The position numbers and the translations under genes were made by a program. A DNA stretch of 64,000 nucleotides. It comes from Siphonodentalium dalli (Eukaryota; Mollusca; Scaphopoda; Gadilida; Siphonodentaliidae). The number at the start of each line of letters is the position of its first letter. The first letter of the stretch is position 1. Positions 1 to 12,215 of the stretch are shown here, piece by piece. The DNA lies in assembly GCA_032622095.1 (NCBI GenBank), contig CP136065.1, forward strand, positions 245,895,474-245,959,473. Direction: 5' to 3'. A model generated the notes under the pieces. It ran no database searches, was not told where the DNA came from, and was given only the letters and a program-made list of their open reading frames with translations.

Positions 1-110
1 TACATCCATTAGGATTATCTAGAGATGTACATCCATTAGGATTATCTAGAGATGTACATCCATTATGATTATCTAGAGATGTACATCCATTAGAATTATC
101 TAGAGATGTA
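1..110. repeat. End of a 27-bp minisatellite array
   Basis: About four copies of a 27-bp unit (TAGAGATGTACATCCATTAG plus seven bases). This is the same unit as the 10-kb array at 47462-57770. The array is cut on the left by the window edge and on the right by the N gap, so its true length is unknown. Confidence 0.95.
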
Positions 111-210
111 NNNNNNNNNNNNNNNNNNNNNNNNNNNNNNNNNNNNNNNNNNNNNNNNNNNNNNNNNNNNNNNNNNNNNNNNNNNNNNNNNNNNNNNNNN
201 NNNNNNNNNN
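111..210. other. Assembly gap of exactly 100 N
   Basis: One hundred consecutive N, the conventional length for a scaffold gap of unknown size. It separates a 27-bp array from a 30-bp array, so the join lies between two tandem arrays and linkage across it is uncertain. Confidence 0.97.
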
Positions 211-3200
211 GAGAATAGGATGAAATGACGTTTTAGACTGAGAATATGATGAAATGGACATTTTAGACTGAGAATAGGATGAAATGGACATTTTAGACTG
301 AGAATAGGATGAAATGGACATTTTAGACTGAGAATAGGATGAAATGGACAATTTAGACTGAGAATAGGATGAAATGGAAATGGACATTTTAGACTGAGAA
401 TATGATGAAAGGAATTATAGACTGGAATAGGATGAATGGACATTTTAGACTGAGAAATATGATGAAATGGACATTTTAGACTGAGAATAGGATGAAATGG
501 ACATTTTAGACTGAGAATAGGATGAAATGGACGTTTTAGACTGAGAATAGGATGAAATGGACATTTTAGACTGAGAATAGGATGAAATGGACGTTTTAGA
601 CTGAGAATATGATGAAATGGACATTTTAGACTGAGAATAGGATGAAATGGACATTTTAGACTGAGAATAGGATGAAATGGACAATTTAGACTGAGAATAG
701 GATGAAATGGACATTTTAGACTGAGAATAGGATGAAATGGACATTTTAGACTGAGAATAGGATGAAATGGACATTTTAGACTGAGAATAGGATGAAATGG
801 ACGTTTTAGACTGAGAATATGATGAAATGGACATTTTAGACTGAGAATATGATGAAATGGACATTTTAGACTGAGAATAGGATGAAATGGACATTTTAGA
901 CTGAGAATAGGATGAAATGGACATTTTAGACTGAGAATAGGATGAAATGGACATTTTAGACTGAGAATAGGATGAAATGGACGTTTTAGACTGAGAATAT
1001 GATGAAATGGACGTTTAGACTGAGAATATGATGAAATGGACATTTTAGACTGAGAATAGGATGAAATGGACATTTTAGACTAAGAATATGATGAAATGGA
1101 CATTTTAGACTGAGAATAGGATGAAATGGACATTTTAGACTAAGAATAGGATGAAATGGACATTTTAGACTGAGAATAGGATGAAATGGACATTTTAGAC
1201 TGAGAATAGGATGAAATGGACATTTTAGACTGAGAATAGGATGAAATGGACATTTTAGACTGAGAATATGATGAAATGGACATTTTAGACTGAGAATATG
1301 ATGAAATGGACATTTTAGACTGAGAATAGGATGAAATGGACATTTTAGACTGAGAATAGGATGAAATGGACATTTTAGACTAAGAATATGATGAAATGGA
1401 CATTTTAGACTGAGAATAGGATGAAATGGACATTTTAGACTGAGAATAGGATGAAATGGACAATTTAGACTGAGAATAGGATGAAATGGACATTTTAGAC
1501 TGAGAATAGGATGAAATGGACAATTTAGACTGAGAATAGGATGAAATGGACAATTTAGACTGAGAATAGGATGAAATGGACATTTTAGTCTGAGAATAGG
1601 ATGAAATGGACATTTTAGACTGAGAATAGGATGAAATGGACATTTTAGACTGAGAATAGGATGAAATGGACATTTTAGACTGAGAATAGGAAGAAATGGA
1701 CATTTTAGACTGAGAATAGGATGAAATGGACATTTTAGACTGAGAATAGGATGAAATGGACGTTTTAGACTGAGAATAGGAAGAAATGGACATTTTAGAC
1801 TGAGAATAGGATGAAATGGACATTTTAGACTGAGAATAGGATGAAATGGACGTTTTAGACTGAGAATATGATGAAATGGACATTTTAGACTGAGAATAGG
1901 ATGAAATGGACATTATAGACTGAGAATAGGATGAAATGGACAATTTAGACTGAGAAATAGGATGAAATGGTCATTTTAGACTGAGAATAGGATGAAATGG
2001 ACATTTTAGACTGAGAATAGGATGAAATGGACGTTTTAGACTGAGAATAGGATGAAATGGACATTTTAGACTGAGAATAGGATGAAATGGACGTTTTAGA
2101 CTGAGAATATGATGAAATGGACATTTTAGACTGAGAATAGGATGAAATGACATTTTAGACTGAGAATAGGATGAAATGGACAATTTAGACTGAGAATAGG
2201 ATGAAATGGACATTTTAGACTGAGAATAGGATGAAATGGACATTTTAGACTGAGAATAGGATGAAATGGACAATTTAGACTGAGAATAGGATGAAATGGA
2301 CATTTTAGACTGAGAATAGGATGAAATGGACATTTTAGACTGAGAATAGGATGAAATGGACATTTTAGACTGAGAATAGGATGAAATGGACATTTTAGAC
2401 TGAGAATAGGATGAAATGGACATTTTAGACTGAGAATAGGATGAAATGGACGTTTTAGACTGAGAATAGGATGAAATGGACATTTTAGACTGAGAATAGG
2501 ATGAAATGGACATTTTAGACTGAGAATAGGATGAAATGGACGTTTTAGACTGAGAATATGATGAAATGGACATTTTAGACTGAGAATATGATGAAATGGA
2601 CATTTTAGACTGAGAATATGATGAAATGGACAATTTAGACTGAGAATAGGATGAAATGGACACTTTAGACTGAGAATAGGATGAAATGGACATTTCAGAC
2701 TGAGAATAGGATGAAATGGACATTTTAGACTGAGAATAGGATGAAATGGACATTTTAGACTGAGAATAGGATGAAATGGACATTTTAGACTGATAATAGG
2801 ATGAAATGGACATTTTAGACTGAGAATAGGATGAAATGGACAGTTTAGACTGAGAATAGGATGAAATGGACAGTTTAGACTGAGAATATGATGAAATGGA
2901 CATTTTAGACTGAGAATAGGATGAAATGGACGTTTTAGACTGAGAATAGGATGAAATGGACATTTTAGACTGAGAATAGGATGAAATGGACATTTTAGAC
3001 TGAGAATAGGATGAAATGGACATTTTAGACTGAGAATATGATGAAATGGACTTTTTAGACTGAGAATAGGATGAAATGGACATTTTAGACTAAGAATATG
3101 ATGAAATGGACATTTTAGACTGAGAATAGGATGAAATGGACATTTTAGACTGAGAATAGGATGAAATGGACATTTTAGACTGAAAATAGGATGAAATGGA

Positions 3201-3687
3201 CAATTTAGACTGAGAATAGGATGAAATGGTCATTTTAGACTGAGAATAGGATGAAATGGACATTTTAGACTGAGAATAGGATGAAATGGACATTTTAGAC
3301 TGAGAATAGGATGAAATGGACATTTTAGACTGATAATAGGATGAAATGGACATTTTAGACTGAGAATAGGATGAAATGGACATTTTAGACTGAGAATATG
3401 ATGAAATGGACATTTAGACTGAGAATATGATGAAATGGACATTTTAGACTGAGAATATGATGAAATGGACATTTTAGACTGAGAATGATGAAATGGACAT
3501 TTTAGACTGAGAATAGGTGATGAAATGGACATTTTAGACTGAGAATAGGATGAAATGGACATTTTAGACTGAGAATAGGATGAAATGGACATTTTAGACT
3601 GAGAATAGGATGAAATGGACATTTTAGACTGAGAATAGGATGAAATGGACATTTTAGACTGAAAATAGGATGAAATGGACATTTTAG
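211..3687. repeat. 30-bp minisatellite, block 1 (~116 copies)
   Basis: Head-to-tail 30-bp unit beginning GAGAATAKGATGAAATGGAC and ending in RTTTTAGACT. The commonest variants are GG/TG in GAATAKG and CA/CG in GACRTT; the latter is a CpG decay site. The minus strand reads as decapeptide repeats in two frames (MSISSYSQSK and CPFHPILSLK) because the unit is a multiple of three. These frames are broken repeatedly by single-base indels (near 228, 453, 1013, 1954, 2150 and 3413) and by Gln-to-stop changes (GACTAAG near 1081, 1141, 1381 and 3091). I therefore regard the block as satellite, not coding. Confidence 0.97.
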
Positions 3688-5247
3688 AGGGCCCCTTCCC
3701 CCCCTTTTCGTACGCCGGATTCGACCCATTTTGGATCCGTACGCCGGATTCAAGACACAAATTAAGCTGGATTCCGGATTCATGTATTTATATAAACGGA
3801 TTCCATTTCGAGTGAAATATTGCGATTTGGTTCCTCATTTGGTCATAGTAGATCATAATATCATGAATTTTATATGGGATCCAATCTGATGCACACTCTT
3901 AATCTTATAGGACTTAGTCCGTATATATTCGTTTGTATACGGTGCTCTTTATCTTTCCGGTCATTATTTGCGGCAACATAATATCTCAAAAATTGCCCCA
4001 AGGACATAGCAAAACAATTTGTATGATGGACTGCCAATTATATTTCCGTGAAAATGCGCTGTGGGCATAAACTTAACCCACAATTCAAAAATGTGTATGT
4101 TATATTGGGCTACCATCAACATATAAACAACGGTACCTCCGATGGCTAGTTAAAACAATATAACCTTGCCAGGATAGTGTGTGGATTTCAACCATGCTAT
4201 ATGTAAAACTGTTTACTCTCCGACACTTAGCTATATCATCAAACACATTAATTCAAATGGCGTTTGTTTGGCGGTTTACATTCGATGAGTTAAGCATGAT
4301 TGTTGATATTATTATCTGGGACCCAAGCGGCCACATATACGCATGCAAATACATGGATGTGTATTGTTTGACTACCAGTGGATATATACATATTATCGGG
4401 AGCTCCAACTCCCGTGCTACATGCATATATTTATATATCAAAATCAATATGTAATCATCGATTAATCCCCAATTTTCTAGTGGAGCGTGTGCATTATGTT
4501 ATTGATCTGTCCGACCGTCTGTCCATCCATCATTCGGTATTGGTTTATATGTGGTGGCTTAAGATACGTATCAACTTTCTAAACTTAATTTAGTATTTGG
4601 GTTTTCTAACACAGAGTGCAGGCCGGGACCACGTGTTCGGTGACAGCCGGCCAATTTCCGCTATAGAATAGGGCCCCACTTTTTTGTTGGGATTTCCTTC
4701 CATGTGCGTCCCCATGTGAGGGCATTGGTAAGTCCAAACTGGTTTTACTGGGATTACTGATCCGCTGCTGGTTGGGTTCGAGTTTGGAGTCCACCCGAGG
4801 GTTTTACATGTGTTATCACGTCGGGGTATTAATTTTGGGTCAATATATCACGCCCATATAAATAGCGTTTAATTTATTAGTTTTTACACGGGAATGTGAA
4901 AAAGATCGGTTAATCCAAAGGAGTCTAGACGTATATTCTATGCCTTTGTTACTCTTATCCTAACATTTTGTAAACTGCCGCAAGGTAGACTGCTCTGGAC
5001 CTCATTGGTGAAGTTTCCACTACCGGGGTTCAAGACGGGGGTGCCTTTATATGTGGGACCGGCACCTGCTCATATATTATGGATATCACAAAACTAATCT
5101 ATAATATCATGTAAACTGAACGTGAAATCGGTATTTGTTTTTTAAACTGGATTCCGGATTCCAGGGTCAATTTGAAGCTGGATTCCGGATTCCAGCGTCA
5201 TTTTAAAACTGGATTCCGGACTCAAGGGGGTAGGGGGAAGGGGCCCT
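3688..5247. mobile_element. Non-autonomous hAT-like transposon, copy 1, inserted in the minisatellite
   Basis: A 1560-bp insertion with 15-bp terminal inverted repeats AGGGCCCCTTCCCCC. It is flanked by a perfect 8-bp target duplication CATTTTAG (3680-3687 and 5248-5255) made from the 30-bp unit itself. Subterminal copies of CTGGATTCCGGATTC occur at both ends. 8-bp duplications and subterminal repeats are typical of the hAT superfamily. The interior has only short overlapping open frames (longest ~91 codons) and no recognisable transposase, so it would need a transposase supplied in trans. The AGGG terminus is not the commonest hAT start (CAG), so the superfamily call is inferred. Confidence 0.8.
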
Positions 5248-6335
5248 CATTTTAGACTGAGAATAGGATGAAATGGTCATTTTAGACTGAGAATATGATG
5301 AAATGGACATTTTAGACTGAGAATAGGATGAAATGGACATTTTAGACTGAGAATAGGATGAAATGGACATTTTAGACTGAGAATAGGATGAAATGGACGT
5401 TTTAGACTGAGAATAGGATGAAATGGACATTTTAGACTGAGAATAGGATGAAATGGACATTTTAGACTGAGAATAGGATGAAATGGACATTTTAGACTGA
5501 TAATAGGATGAAATGGACATTTTAGACTGAGAATAGGATGAAATGGACATTTTAGACTGAGAATATGATGAAATGGACATTTTAGACTGAGAATAGGATG
5601 AAATGGACATTTTAGACTGAGAATAGGATGAAATGGACGTTTTAGACTGAGAATAGGATGAAATGGACATTTTAGACTGAGAATAGGATGAAATGGACAT
5701 TTTAGACTGAGATTAGGATGAAATGGACATTTTAGACTGAGAATATGATGAAATGGACTTTTTAGACTGAGAATAGGATGAAATGGACATTTTAGACTAA
5801 GAATATGATGAAATGGACATTTTAGACTGAGAATAGGATGAAATGGACATTTTAGACTAAGAATAGGATGAAATGGACATTTTAGACTGAAAATAGGATG
5901 AAATGGACAATTTAGACTGAGAATAGGATGAAATGGTCATTTTAGACTGAGAATAGGATGAAATGGACATTTTAGACTGAGAATAGGATGAAATGGACAT
6001 TTTAGACTGAGAATAGGATGAAATGGACATTTTAGACTGATAATAGGATGAAATGGACATTTTAGACTGAGAATAGGATGAAATGGACATTTTAGACTGA
6101 GAATATGATGAAATGGACATTTTAGACTGAGAATAGGATGAAATGGACATTTTAGACTGAGAATATGATGAAATGGACATTTTAGACTGAGAATAGGATG
6201 AAATGGACATTTTAGACTGAGAATAGGATGAAATGGACATTTTAGACTGAGAATAGGATGAAATGGACATTTTAGACTGAGAATAGGATGAAATGGACAT
6301 TTTAGACTGAGAATAGGATGAAATGGACATTTTAG
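5248..6335. repeat. 30-bp minisatellite, block 2 (~36 copies)
   Basis: Same unit as block 1, lying between the two transposon copies. Variant patterns, such as GAAAATAGG followed by CAATTTAG and GGTCATTTTAG, recur in the same order upstream of the first element (3181-3240) and here (5889-5940). The array therefore belongs to the amplified higher-order unit. At least one in-frame stop substitution (GAGATTAGG near 5711) interrupts the decapeptide frame. Confidence 0.95.
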
Positions 6336-7897
6336 AGGGCCCCTTCCCCCCCCCTTTTCGTACGCCGGATTCGACCCATTTTGGATCCGTACGCCGGATT
6401 CAAGACACAAATTAAGCTGGATTCCGGATTCATGTATTTATATAAACGGATTCCATTTCGAGTGAAATATTGCGATTTGGTTCCTCATTTGGTCATAGTA
6501 GATCATAATATCATGAATTTTATATGGGATCCAATCTGATGCACACTCTTAATCTTATAGGACTTAGTCCGTATATATTCGTTTGTATACGGTGCTCTTT
6601 ATCTTTCCGGTCATTATTTGCGGCAACATAATACCTCAAAAATTGCCCCAAAGACATAGCAAAACAATTTGTATGATGGACTGCCAATTATATTTCCGTG
6701 AAAATGCGCTGTGGGCATAAACTTAACCCACAATTCAAAAATGTGTATGTTATATTGGGCTACCATCAACATATAAACAACCGTACCTCCGATGGCTAGT
6801 TAAAACAATATAACCTTGCCAGGATAGTGTGTGGATTTCAACCATGCTATATGTAAAACTGTTTACTCTCCGACACTTAGCTATATCATCAAACACATTA
6901 ATTCAAATGGCGTTTGTTTGGCGGTTTACATGCGATGAGTTAAGCATGATTGTTGATATTATTATCTGGGACCCAAGCGGCCACATATACGCATGCAAAT
7001 ACATGGATGTGTATTGTTTGACTACCAGTGGATATATACATATTATCGGGAGCTCCAACTCCCGTGCTACATGCATATATTTATATATTAAAATCAATAT
7101 GTAATCATAGATTAATCCCCAATTTTCTAGTGGAGCGTGCGCATTATGTTATTGATCTGTCCGACCGTCTGTCCATCCATCATTCGGTATTGGTTTATAT
7201 GTGGTGGCTTAAGATACGTATCAACTTTCTAAACTTAATTTAGTATTTGGGTTTTCTAACACAGAGTGCAGGCCGGGACCACGTGTTCGGTGACAGCCGG
7301 CCAATTTCCGCTATAGAATAGGGCCCCACTTTTTTGTTGGGATTTCCTTCCATGTGCGTCCCCATGTGAGGGCATTGGTAAGTCCAAACTGGTTTTACTG
7401 GGATTACTGATCCGCTGCTGGTTGGGTTCGAGTTTGGAGTCCACCCGAGGGTTTTACATGTGTTATCACGTCGGGGTATTAATTTTGGGTCAATATATCA
7501 CGCCCATATAAATAGCGTTTAATTTATTAGTTTTTACACGGGAATGTGAAAAAGATCGGTTAATCCAAGGGAGTCTAGACGTATATTCTATGCCTTTGTT
7601 ACTCTTATCCTAACATTTTGTAAACTGCCGCAAGATAGACTGCTCTGGACCTCATTGGTGAAGTTTCCACTACCGGGGTTCAAGACGGGGGTGCCTTTAT
7701 ATGTGGGACCGGCACCTGCTCATATATTATGGGTATCACAAAACTAATCTATAATATCATGTAAACTGAACGTGAAATCGGTATTTGTTTTTTAAACTGG
7801 ATTCCGGATTCCAGGGTCAATTTGAAGCTGGATTCCGGATTCCAGCGTCATTTTAAAACTGGATTCCGGACTCAAGGGGGTAGGGGGAAGGGGCCCT
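6336..7897. mobile_element. hAT-like transposon, copy 2 (segmental duplicate)
   Basis: Nearly identical to 3688-5247 at an offset of 2648-2650 bp, with scattered substitutions such as TTACATTCGATG versus TTACATGCGATG. Two extra C in the left C-run account for the length change. The same 8-bp CATTTTAG flanks both ends (6328-6335 and 7898-7905). This copy arose by duplication of array plus element, not by a second insertion. Confidence 0.85.
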
Positions 7898-8054
7898 CAT
7901 TTTAGACTGAGAATAGGATGAAATGGTCATTTTAGACTGAGAATATGATGAAATGGACATTTTAGACTGAGAATAGGATGAAATGGACATTTTAGACTGA
8001 GAATAGGATGAAATGGACATTTTAGACTGAGAATAGGATGAAATGGACATTTTT
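7898..8054. repeat. 30-bp minisatellite, block 3 (~5 copies)
   Basis: Final copies of the 30-bp unit. The array stops abruptly at 8054, where GGACATTTT runs into unrelated sequence, giving the right boundary of the whole minisatellite complex. Confidence 0.95.
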
Positions 8055-8954
8055 CATCCATATTTAGTTGGAAATTTGTTGTAGATTAAAAGTTGAATAT
8101 TTTCCAACTTTTGGTCCAATTTTTGGAGTGTTATGACAATTAGTTGTAACATTTCAAATCATAGGAGAGTGACATGTTGGAAATTATTTGAAAAGTTTGG
8201 AAACCTTGGGGTACCAGATGGAAAACTTCAACTTGGAGACAGCGACATGGCGAGAGGGTCTCCATGGGGGGGGGGGGGGCTGGGGAGTGGAATAGTGGAG
8301 GAATTTCAAACAACACCCCCCTGAAACACGACCAAACTCAGAAGTTTGCGTAATTCCATTTACACACCCCTCTTCAGTTTATGCCATGAATCTCGACTCT
8401 GGTTAACACCCACAAACCTGGGAACTTTTTGATGTTCTTACCCATTTTGACAGGGAACATTATAACATTGAACAAACAAGGCAGGGAATATATATCACTT
8501 ATAATAAATTGTTGGAAAACTGCGACAACAATTTCAACCTAATTGTTGGTGTGAATTTCCAACTTATGTTTTGTCAGTGTATGTCACTGTATGAAAATTC
8601 CAACTTTTGAAAAAATTTAACGAAGTTGGGGGGGGAGGGTGGGGTGAGACACCAACCACCACTCTCCCATCGCCATGCCCAAAGAAGGTTGGTGCAACTG
8701 GAATTTCCTTCTCAACAGAAACACCTCTATCCATATCCCTGAATGCAAGATCATAAACATAATTGTGTGTGTGTGTGAGTGGTGGTGGTGGTGGTGGTGG
8801 TGGTAGGGGGTGGTAACAACTCCAGGTGCAATTCACCCCTTTGGAACTGTTTTGAATTACATTTGAACCTCCTGCTGTTAGAAATTCCTATTAGTATTAG
8901 GGGTTGGAGACTGGTGTCATTGGTCATTTACAAATGATTAAAAAAATAGTGGCC
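8055..8954. other. Non-coding stretch with homopolymers and a TGG microsatellite
   Basis: No gene seen. It holds G-runs (8267-8279 and 8628-8640), a (GT)n then (GGT)n tract around 8764-8806, and repeated motifs like GGAAATTTCCAACTT. Short open frames here are low-complexity. Confidence 0.6.
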
Positions 8955-9541
8955 TTAAAGGGGTACTGTACGCCATTTTCATTAAATTTCCGGTGACAAC
9001 AACGATCTAATATCGATAATATATAGAAACATAAGTAATTTGAGTCGAAGATGTATTCTGTAAACGCTCAGGTTAATAGGCTATCTTAAAATTTAATAAT
9101 TTAAAAGTTAATAATTTGATATAAATTGAATTTATGACTGGAGCCATAAAATGGCGTCAATTAAATTACGAATTTCCGTAATCAAACAAAGTAATTGAGG
9201 GATACTGGATTGTTAAACCGATCGCACACACGATCGCTTAAAATATTATGATACGGGGAGAACACTCAAGCCACTCACTGACTAGCGACGATACAATAAC
9301 TTAAATGATTATATGGGACTAGTATGCCTATAATATAACTTTTATTTGATTCATTTGGTTGAAAACTGTACAAAAATTACTCGACAATGACAATTTGTAT
9401 TTTTGCATTCCGGTAAATTTGTCATCCGTAACACTACTTCGTACTCAACAGACTTTCAAATAATGAAAAATTGTTACCTTATTCTCCGACTCGGAGACTA
9501 TAAAAACCAACAACAACATTTGGCGTACAGTACCCCTTTAA
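8955..9541. mobile_element. TTAA-flanked MITE, 587 bp
   Basis: Inverted termini AGGGGTACTGTACGCCA, with TTAA at both outer edges (8955-8958 and 9538-9541). AT-rich interior without a significant open frame. TTAA duplication suggests piggyBac-type mobilisation, but the termini do not start CCC, and a TA-duplication family is also possible. Confidence 0.75.
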
Positions 9542-10239
9542 CATTTTTTTTTAATTATTATTAGGTTATTTTTATGACTTTCTTTTCTGCCTTGAAATTT
9601 AATGATATATATTCTTGGATACACAGCTGGAATACCAGTTAATATAAGCATATGAATCCTGAGTATCAGTTAACAGGGTGCTATGAATTATGTGTTCCTC
9701 TTGAACATTATCCAAAAACGCATAGAAGAGTGGTGGGGTGTCAAACCATCTACAAAATCAATATTCCTGAAACATAGATCAATGTCGCATGTAGCATGCA
9801 GAAAAACACACACGCTTTTATAAAGAGTTAATTATTTTCACGTGGACTAATTTGCTGGATAATCACTACAGACAAATTTCTCTCTGTCAACATCAGAAGC
9901 TGAAGTAGGCTTATTAACTAATTTTGAATAATAAGTCTATAGACAACAAGCAAGATATTATGTTGTCAGAGCCAGAGATACAGCACGCTGATATTATAAC
10001 ATGCATGCAGTAGACCCACCATGCACTGCACTCTCTCACTCATCTCTGCCCTTATCCTGTCTGCATATATTGATACTAGGACTAGTAGTGTAGGAAAAGA
10101 TGTGTTTGATGTTGATGTACTGTAAAAGGTGTAAGCAGGGGCAACAGAGCAGTGGGGCAGATGAGGGTAAATACTTCTCTGTCCTCGTCCAAGGGGGGGG
10201 GGGCACAAAGTACTCTTTCATACTTCATAGAATATACCT
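9542..10239. other. Non-coding stretch
   Basis: No gene, RNA or clear element termini seen. A G-run lies at 10194-10203. Confidence 0.5.
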
Positions 10240-10392
10240 ACAGTAATGCCCTAAATAATTGACTCCTTAACTACAGCAGAATTATGGGTAATTATTCAGG
10301 AATTAGTCGGAAATATGGCTTGTTGCCATTCATCGGAAAGCTCTCAGTGAGAGCTTTCTGATGAATGGCAATAAGCCATATTTCTGACAACA
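10240..10392. mobile_element. Foldback MITE (CAGTAATGCCC family), 3'-truncated
   Basis: Begins with the family terminus (TAATGCCCTAAATAAT) and folds back over the motif GGCTTGTTGCCATTCATC near 10318-10374. The second arm is cut off after CATATTTCTGAC. This is one of several copies in the window; 58944-59147 is intact. Confidence 0.75.
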
Positions 10393-10895
10393 TCATTTTT
10401 AGAAATGCCGCTTCAGTTATCAGAATCGATTAATTGCCCAAAAATAATGCTAACCACTGTCAGCTTTAGTATAAAATTGCCGAAATGTGTTATTTATGAA
10501 TATGTTGTTTGACGAAATTTTGCCTTATTATCAACACAAAGACTCTTGATATAAGAGTCATCCATCTTCATCTGGAATTTGGTCTGAGACCATCGGCTCG
10601 TCGACTTTTTACTGGGCCACTAATAAGTCTCGGTGGTGAAAATTAATAGATTTAAAAAATCGATATCTAATAACTCTGAGCTCAAATCAAATATTTTTTA
10701 CCCCCGAATCCTGCCGAATTCAAATAAATAGTATTTGAGGGCCGCTTAATCGGATTATGCATCTTCAATATGAGGAAAACACAGCGAGAGCACTTATTTG
10801 CTCCTGCAATTCAGAAGATGGGTGCAATTGCACTCATTATATAATCATACGTTGGGAATTGTCTCAAACAAAGTGTCATTGTGGGGTAGACATAC
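10393..10895. repeat. Degenerate dispersed repeat
   Basis: Two old repeat pieces. 10402-10540 resembles 40525-40660 (TTATCAGAATCGATTAATT and following). 10650-10760 resembles the right arm of the TTTAAAGGTACTC family (AAATCGATATCTAATAACTC, then ATCGGATTATGC). No coding potential. Confidence 0.5.
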
Positions 10896-11000
10896 ACTAA
10901 TGCCCTAAATAATCTACTCCTTAACCACATCAGAATTATGGGTAATTTTTCAGAATTTAGTTGGAAATATAGCTTGTTGCCATTCATCGGAAAGCTCTCA
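10896..11000. mobile_element. Single arm of the CAGTAATGCCC foldback MITE
   Basis: One ~100-bp arm only (ATGCCCTAAATAATCTACTC through GGAAAGCTCTCA). It is then joined to sequence also seen near 22271-22330 (TTCTGAATGGGTTCTCCCAT). Confidence 0.7.
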
Positions 11001-11069
11001 TAAAGGGTCATCAAAGGTTTAACTCTTTCATTTCTGAATGGGTTCTCCCATTCAGTTCTAAAAGTATAC

Positions 11070-11562
11070 AGTAATGCTCTAAATAATCGACTCCTTAACC
11101 CCAGCAGAATTATGGGTAACTTTTCAGGATTTACTTCGGAAATATGGCTTGTTGCCATTCATCGGAAAGCTCTCGGGGAGAGCTTTCTGATGAATGGCAA
11201 CAAGCCATATATGTATATGTATATGAATTTCTGTGCATACTATTTATCATGGATGTTAACATGGACCAACATGGTCATTCGGCCAAAAAAACATGGCTGC
11301 CAGCGGCCATCTTGGATTTCAAAATTTGCAACAAAATACAACACGATAACTGCCTGCAGTCAGTTTACAGTTAGAATTACATTATTTCTCTCATTCAAAG
11401 TGGGTTTGAAGCCCAACTCATTTAGTTGCGGAAAAAAATGCTTGTTGGTGGCTTTGATCACCCACCCACCCCGGCATACGTGCCGGAAAATTATTTTTCA
11501 CCCCCCCCCCCTGATAATTATGCTGTGGTTAAGGAGTCGATTATTTAGGGCATTACTGTATA
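11070..11562. mobile_element. CAGTAATGCCC foldback MITE interrupted by ~300 bp
   Basis: The left arm and hairpin occupy 11070-11208. The terminal part of the right arm reappears at 11514-11562 (GTGGTTAAGGAGTCGATTAT then GGGCATTACTG). The ~300 bp between interrupt the second arm. They contain C- and A-runs and no recognisable gene. Confidence 0.65.
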
Positions 11563-11798
11563 TCCAGTTTCACTTGCCAATAATTGAATGGAGACAGGAA
11601 TCAGGATCTAAGTGAACTTTTAATCCTTCAAATAGTTCCAACATTGAATCAATCAACGTTTACAGCCACCCATAAGCAAGAGGGACAAGTGCAAATTTTA
11701 GCACCCGTGAATTAAAAATTGCGAGTGACAGCGGATGCGACAACAAAAGCACTTGTTTCCTGGGAAGAACTGAGGGACTGGTTATAATTCCAAAAGTA

Positions 11799-12011
11799 CA
11801 GTATTGCCCTAAATAATGGACTCCTTAACCACAGCAGAATTATGGGTAATTTTTCAGAATTTAGTTGGAAATATGGCTTGTTGCCATTCATCGGAAAGCT
11901 CTAAGTGAGAGCTTTCCGATGAATGGCAACAAGCCATATTTCCGACTAAATCCTGAAAAATTACCCATAATTCTGCTGTAGTTAAGAAGTCAATTATTTA
12001 GGCCATTACTG
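11799..12011. mobile_element. CAGTAATGCCC foldback MITE, full length
   Basis: Two ~95-bp inverted arms meeting at GAGAGCTTTCCGATG, starting after TA at 11797-11798. Its left arm reads TATTGCCC instead of TAATGCCC. Immediately followed by a second, rearranged copy. Confidence 0.8.
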
Positions 12012-12215
12012 AGAATTATGGTTAATTTTTCAGGATTTAGTCGGAAATATGGCTTGTTGCCATTCATAGGAAAGCTCTCAGGAAATATGGCTTGTTGCCA
12101 TTCATTGGAAAGCTCTAAGTGAGAGCTTTCCGATGAATGACAACAAGCCATATTTCCGACTAAATCCTGAAAAATTAACCATAATTCTGCTGTGGTTAAG
12201 GAGTCGATTATTTAT
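12012..12215. mobile_element. CAGTAATGCCC foldback MITE, rearranged tandem copy
   Basis: Starts inside the arm (AGAATTATGGTTAATTTTTC), carries a partial internal duplication of GGAAATATGGCTTGTTGCCA, then completes the hairpin up to GGAGTCGATTATTTATG. The abutting copies suggest a template-switch or unequal-exchange product. Confidence 0.7.

Noticed and set aside
96-3783. Long minus-strand frames of MSISSYSQSK / CPFHPILSLK repeats
   Set aside because: Two frames are open at once because the unit is 30 bp. Both are repeatedly broken by indels and stops, and they run into the gap and the transposon.
4179-4454. 91-codon frame inside the hAT-like element (also at 6829-7104) as a transposase remnant
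   Set aside because: No hAT dimerisation or catalytic motif. Overlapping frames are open on the other strand, and the sequence looks non-coding.
11112-11615. 167-codon frame
   Set aside because: It covers a foldback MITE arm and C-run DNA; it is a by-product of the repeat.
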